Positions 5,543-5,669 of a stretch of 5,669 nucleotides of DNA are shown here, one piece after another. The notes under the pieces were generated by a model. The model saw only the letters and a list, made by a program, of their open reading frames with translations, was not told where the DNA came from and did no database searches. Positions within the stretch are counted from its first letter, which is position 1, and every line of letters begins with the position of its first letter. The translations under genes were made by a program, and so were the position numbers. Source of the stretch: Spirochaetia bacterium (lineage in GTDB: Bacteria > Spirochaetota > Spirochaetia > Treponematales > Breznakiellaceae). The DNA is taken from NCBI GenBank assembly GCA_026002025.1, contig BOAU01000107.1, forward strand, positions 1 to 5,669. Reading direction: 5' to 3'.

Positions 5543-5669
5543 GGGCTCTTCCGGCTATGAGGTGGAAGGACTCATGTCCAAACCGCCCAGGTGAAAAAGG
5601 ATAGAACGCTTAAACCGTTCTTTGTTCCGAAACCCAAAGGCGATTTTTTTAATGCGTTGAATGCAAGCA
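5543..5669 (-). mobile_element. End of an ISL3-family insertion sequence (continues past right edge)
   Basis: The transposase reading frame ends at 5555 and the sequence GGGCTCTTCCGG starts at 5543, which looks like the terminal inverted repeat overlapping the last transposase codons. The outer flank is AT-rich; the eight bases AAATTTTT (5535-5542) would be the target duplication if the boundary is right, since ISL3 elements usually duplicate 8 bp. The other end of the element is outside the window, so neither the inverted repeat nor the duplication can be confirmed here. Confidence 0.6.
5555..5669 (-). CDS. ISL3-family transposase, C-terminal fragment
   Basis: The last 37 codons of a frame entering from the right edge and ending at TAG (5557-5555). 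The peptide begins ACIQRIKKIAFGFRNKERFK and continues RSILFHLGGLDMSPSTS. The pattern I-x-x-I-K-K-x-A-x-G-F-R-N-x-x-R-F-(K/R) followed by I-L-F-H-L-G-G-L-D is characteristic of the C-terminus of ISL3 (IS204/IS1001/IS1165) DDE transposases, recognised from memory of the family. It acts on the ends of its own element to move it. The Asp-Asp-Glu catalytic region lies outside the window, so whether the gene is intact is unknown. It points in the same direction as the receptor operon, and no GC-rich hairpin with a T-run follows its stop, so read-through into the operon is possible. Confidence 0.75.
   Translation of the reverse strand, partial: ACIQRIKKIAFGFRNKERFKRSILFHLGGLDMSPSTS

Overview
The window holds one tightly packed minus-strand operon for TonB-dependent outer-membrane transport, and an insertion sequence enters at its right edge. 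In transcription order (right to left) the operon encodes a TonB-dependent receptor, an unrecognised lipoprotein, an ExbB/TolQ/MotA-family proton channel, two different ExbD/TolR proteins in tandem, and the N-terminus of a TonB protein that runs off the left edge. Junctions are adjacent or overlapping (0 nt, 10 nt gap, 11-bp, 4-bp and 8-bp overlaps), so the six genes are almost certainly co-transcribed and translationally coupled.

The organism is a diderm bacterium of roughly 50% GC, because it has an outer-membrane beta-barrel receptor with an aromatic C-terminus, a LSGC lipobox and a Ton motor. The protein style would fit a termite-gut type Treponema or another spirochaete. That placement rests on impression, since no marker gene is present.

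Region by region: 1-184 is partial tonB; 177-578 exbD2; 575-988 exbD1; 978-1661 exbB; 1672-2499 lipoprotein; 2500-5232 receptor. The stretch 5233-5542 is the upstream control region. It has a GC-rich half containing a 45-bp imperfect hairpin and a promoter placed so close to the receptor ATG that the mRNA would be nearly leaderless. Its AT-rich half contains a 25-bp near-perfect inverted repeat and a perfect TTGACA box. From 5543 to the right edge lies the end of an ISL3-type insertion sequence, including the last 37 codons of its transposase on the same strand as the operon.

The likely joint role is as follows. ExbB and one or both ExbDs harvest the proton motive force in the inner membrane, TonB transmits it across the periplasm, and the receptor uses it to import a scarce ligand. 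The lipoprotein, fixed between receptor and motor, is probably an accessory component, for example for ligand capture. The substrate cannot be told from the sequence. No completely new system is evident. The points most worth a second look are the unassigned lipoprotein, the paired ExbDs, the near-leaderless promoter with its competing upstream start, the 25-bp inverted repeat and the adjoining insertion sequence.
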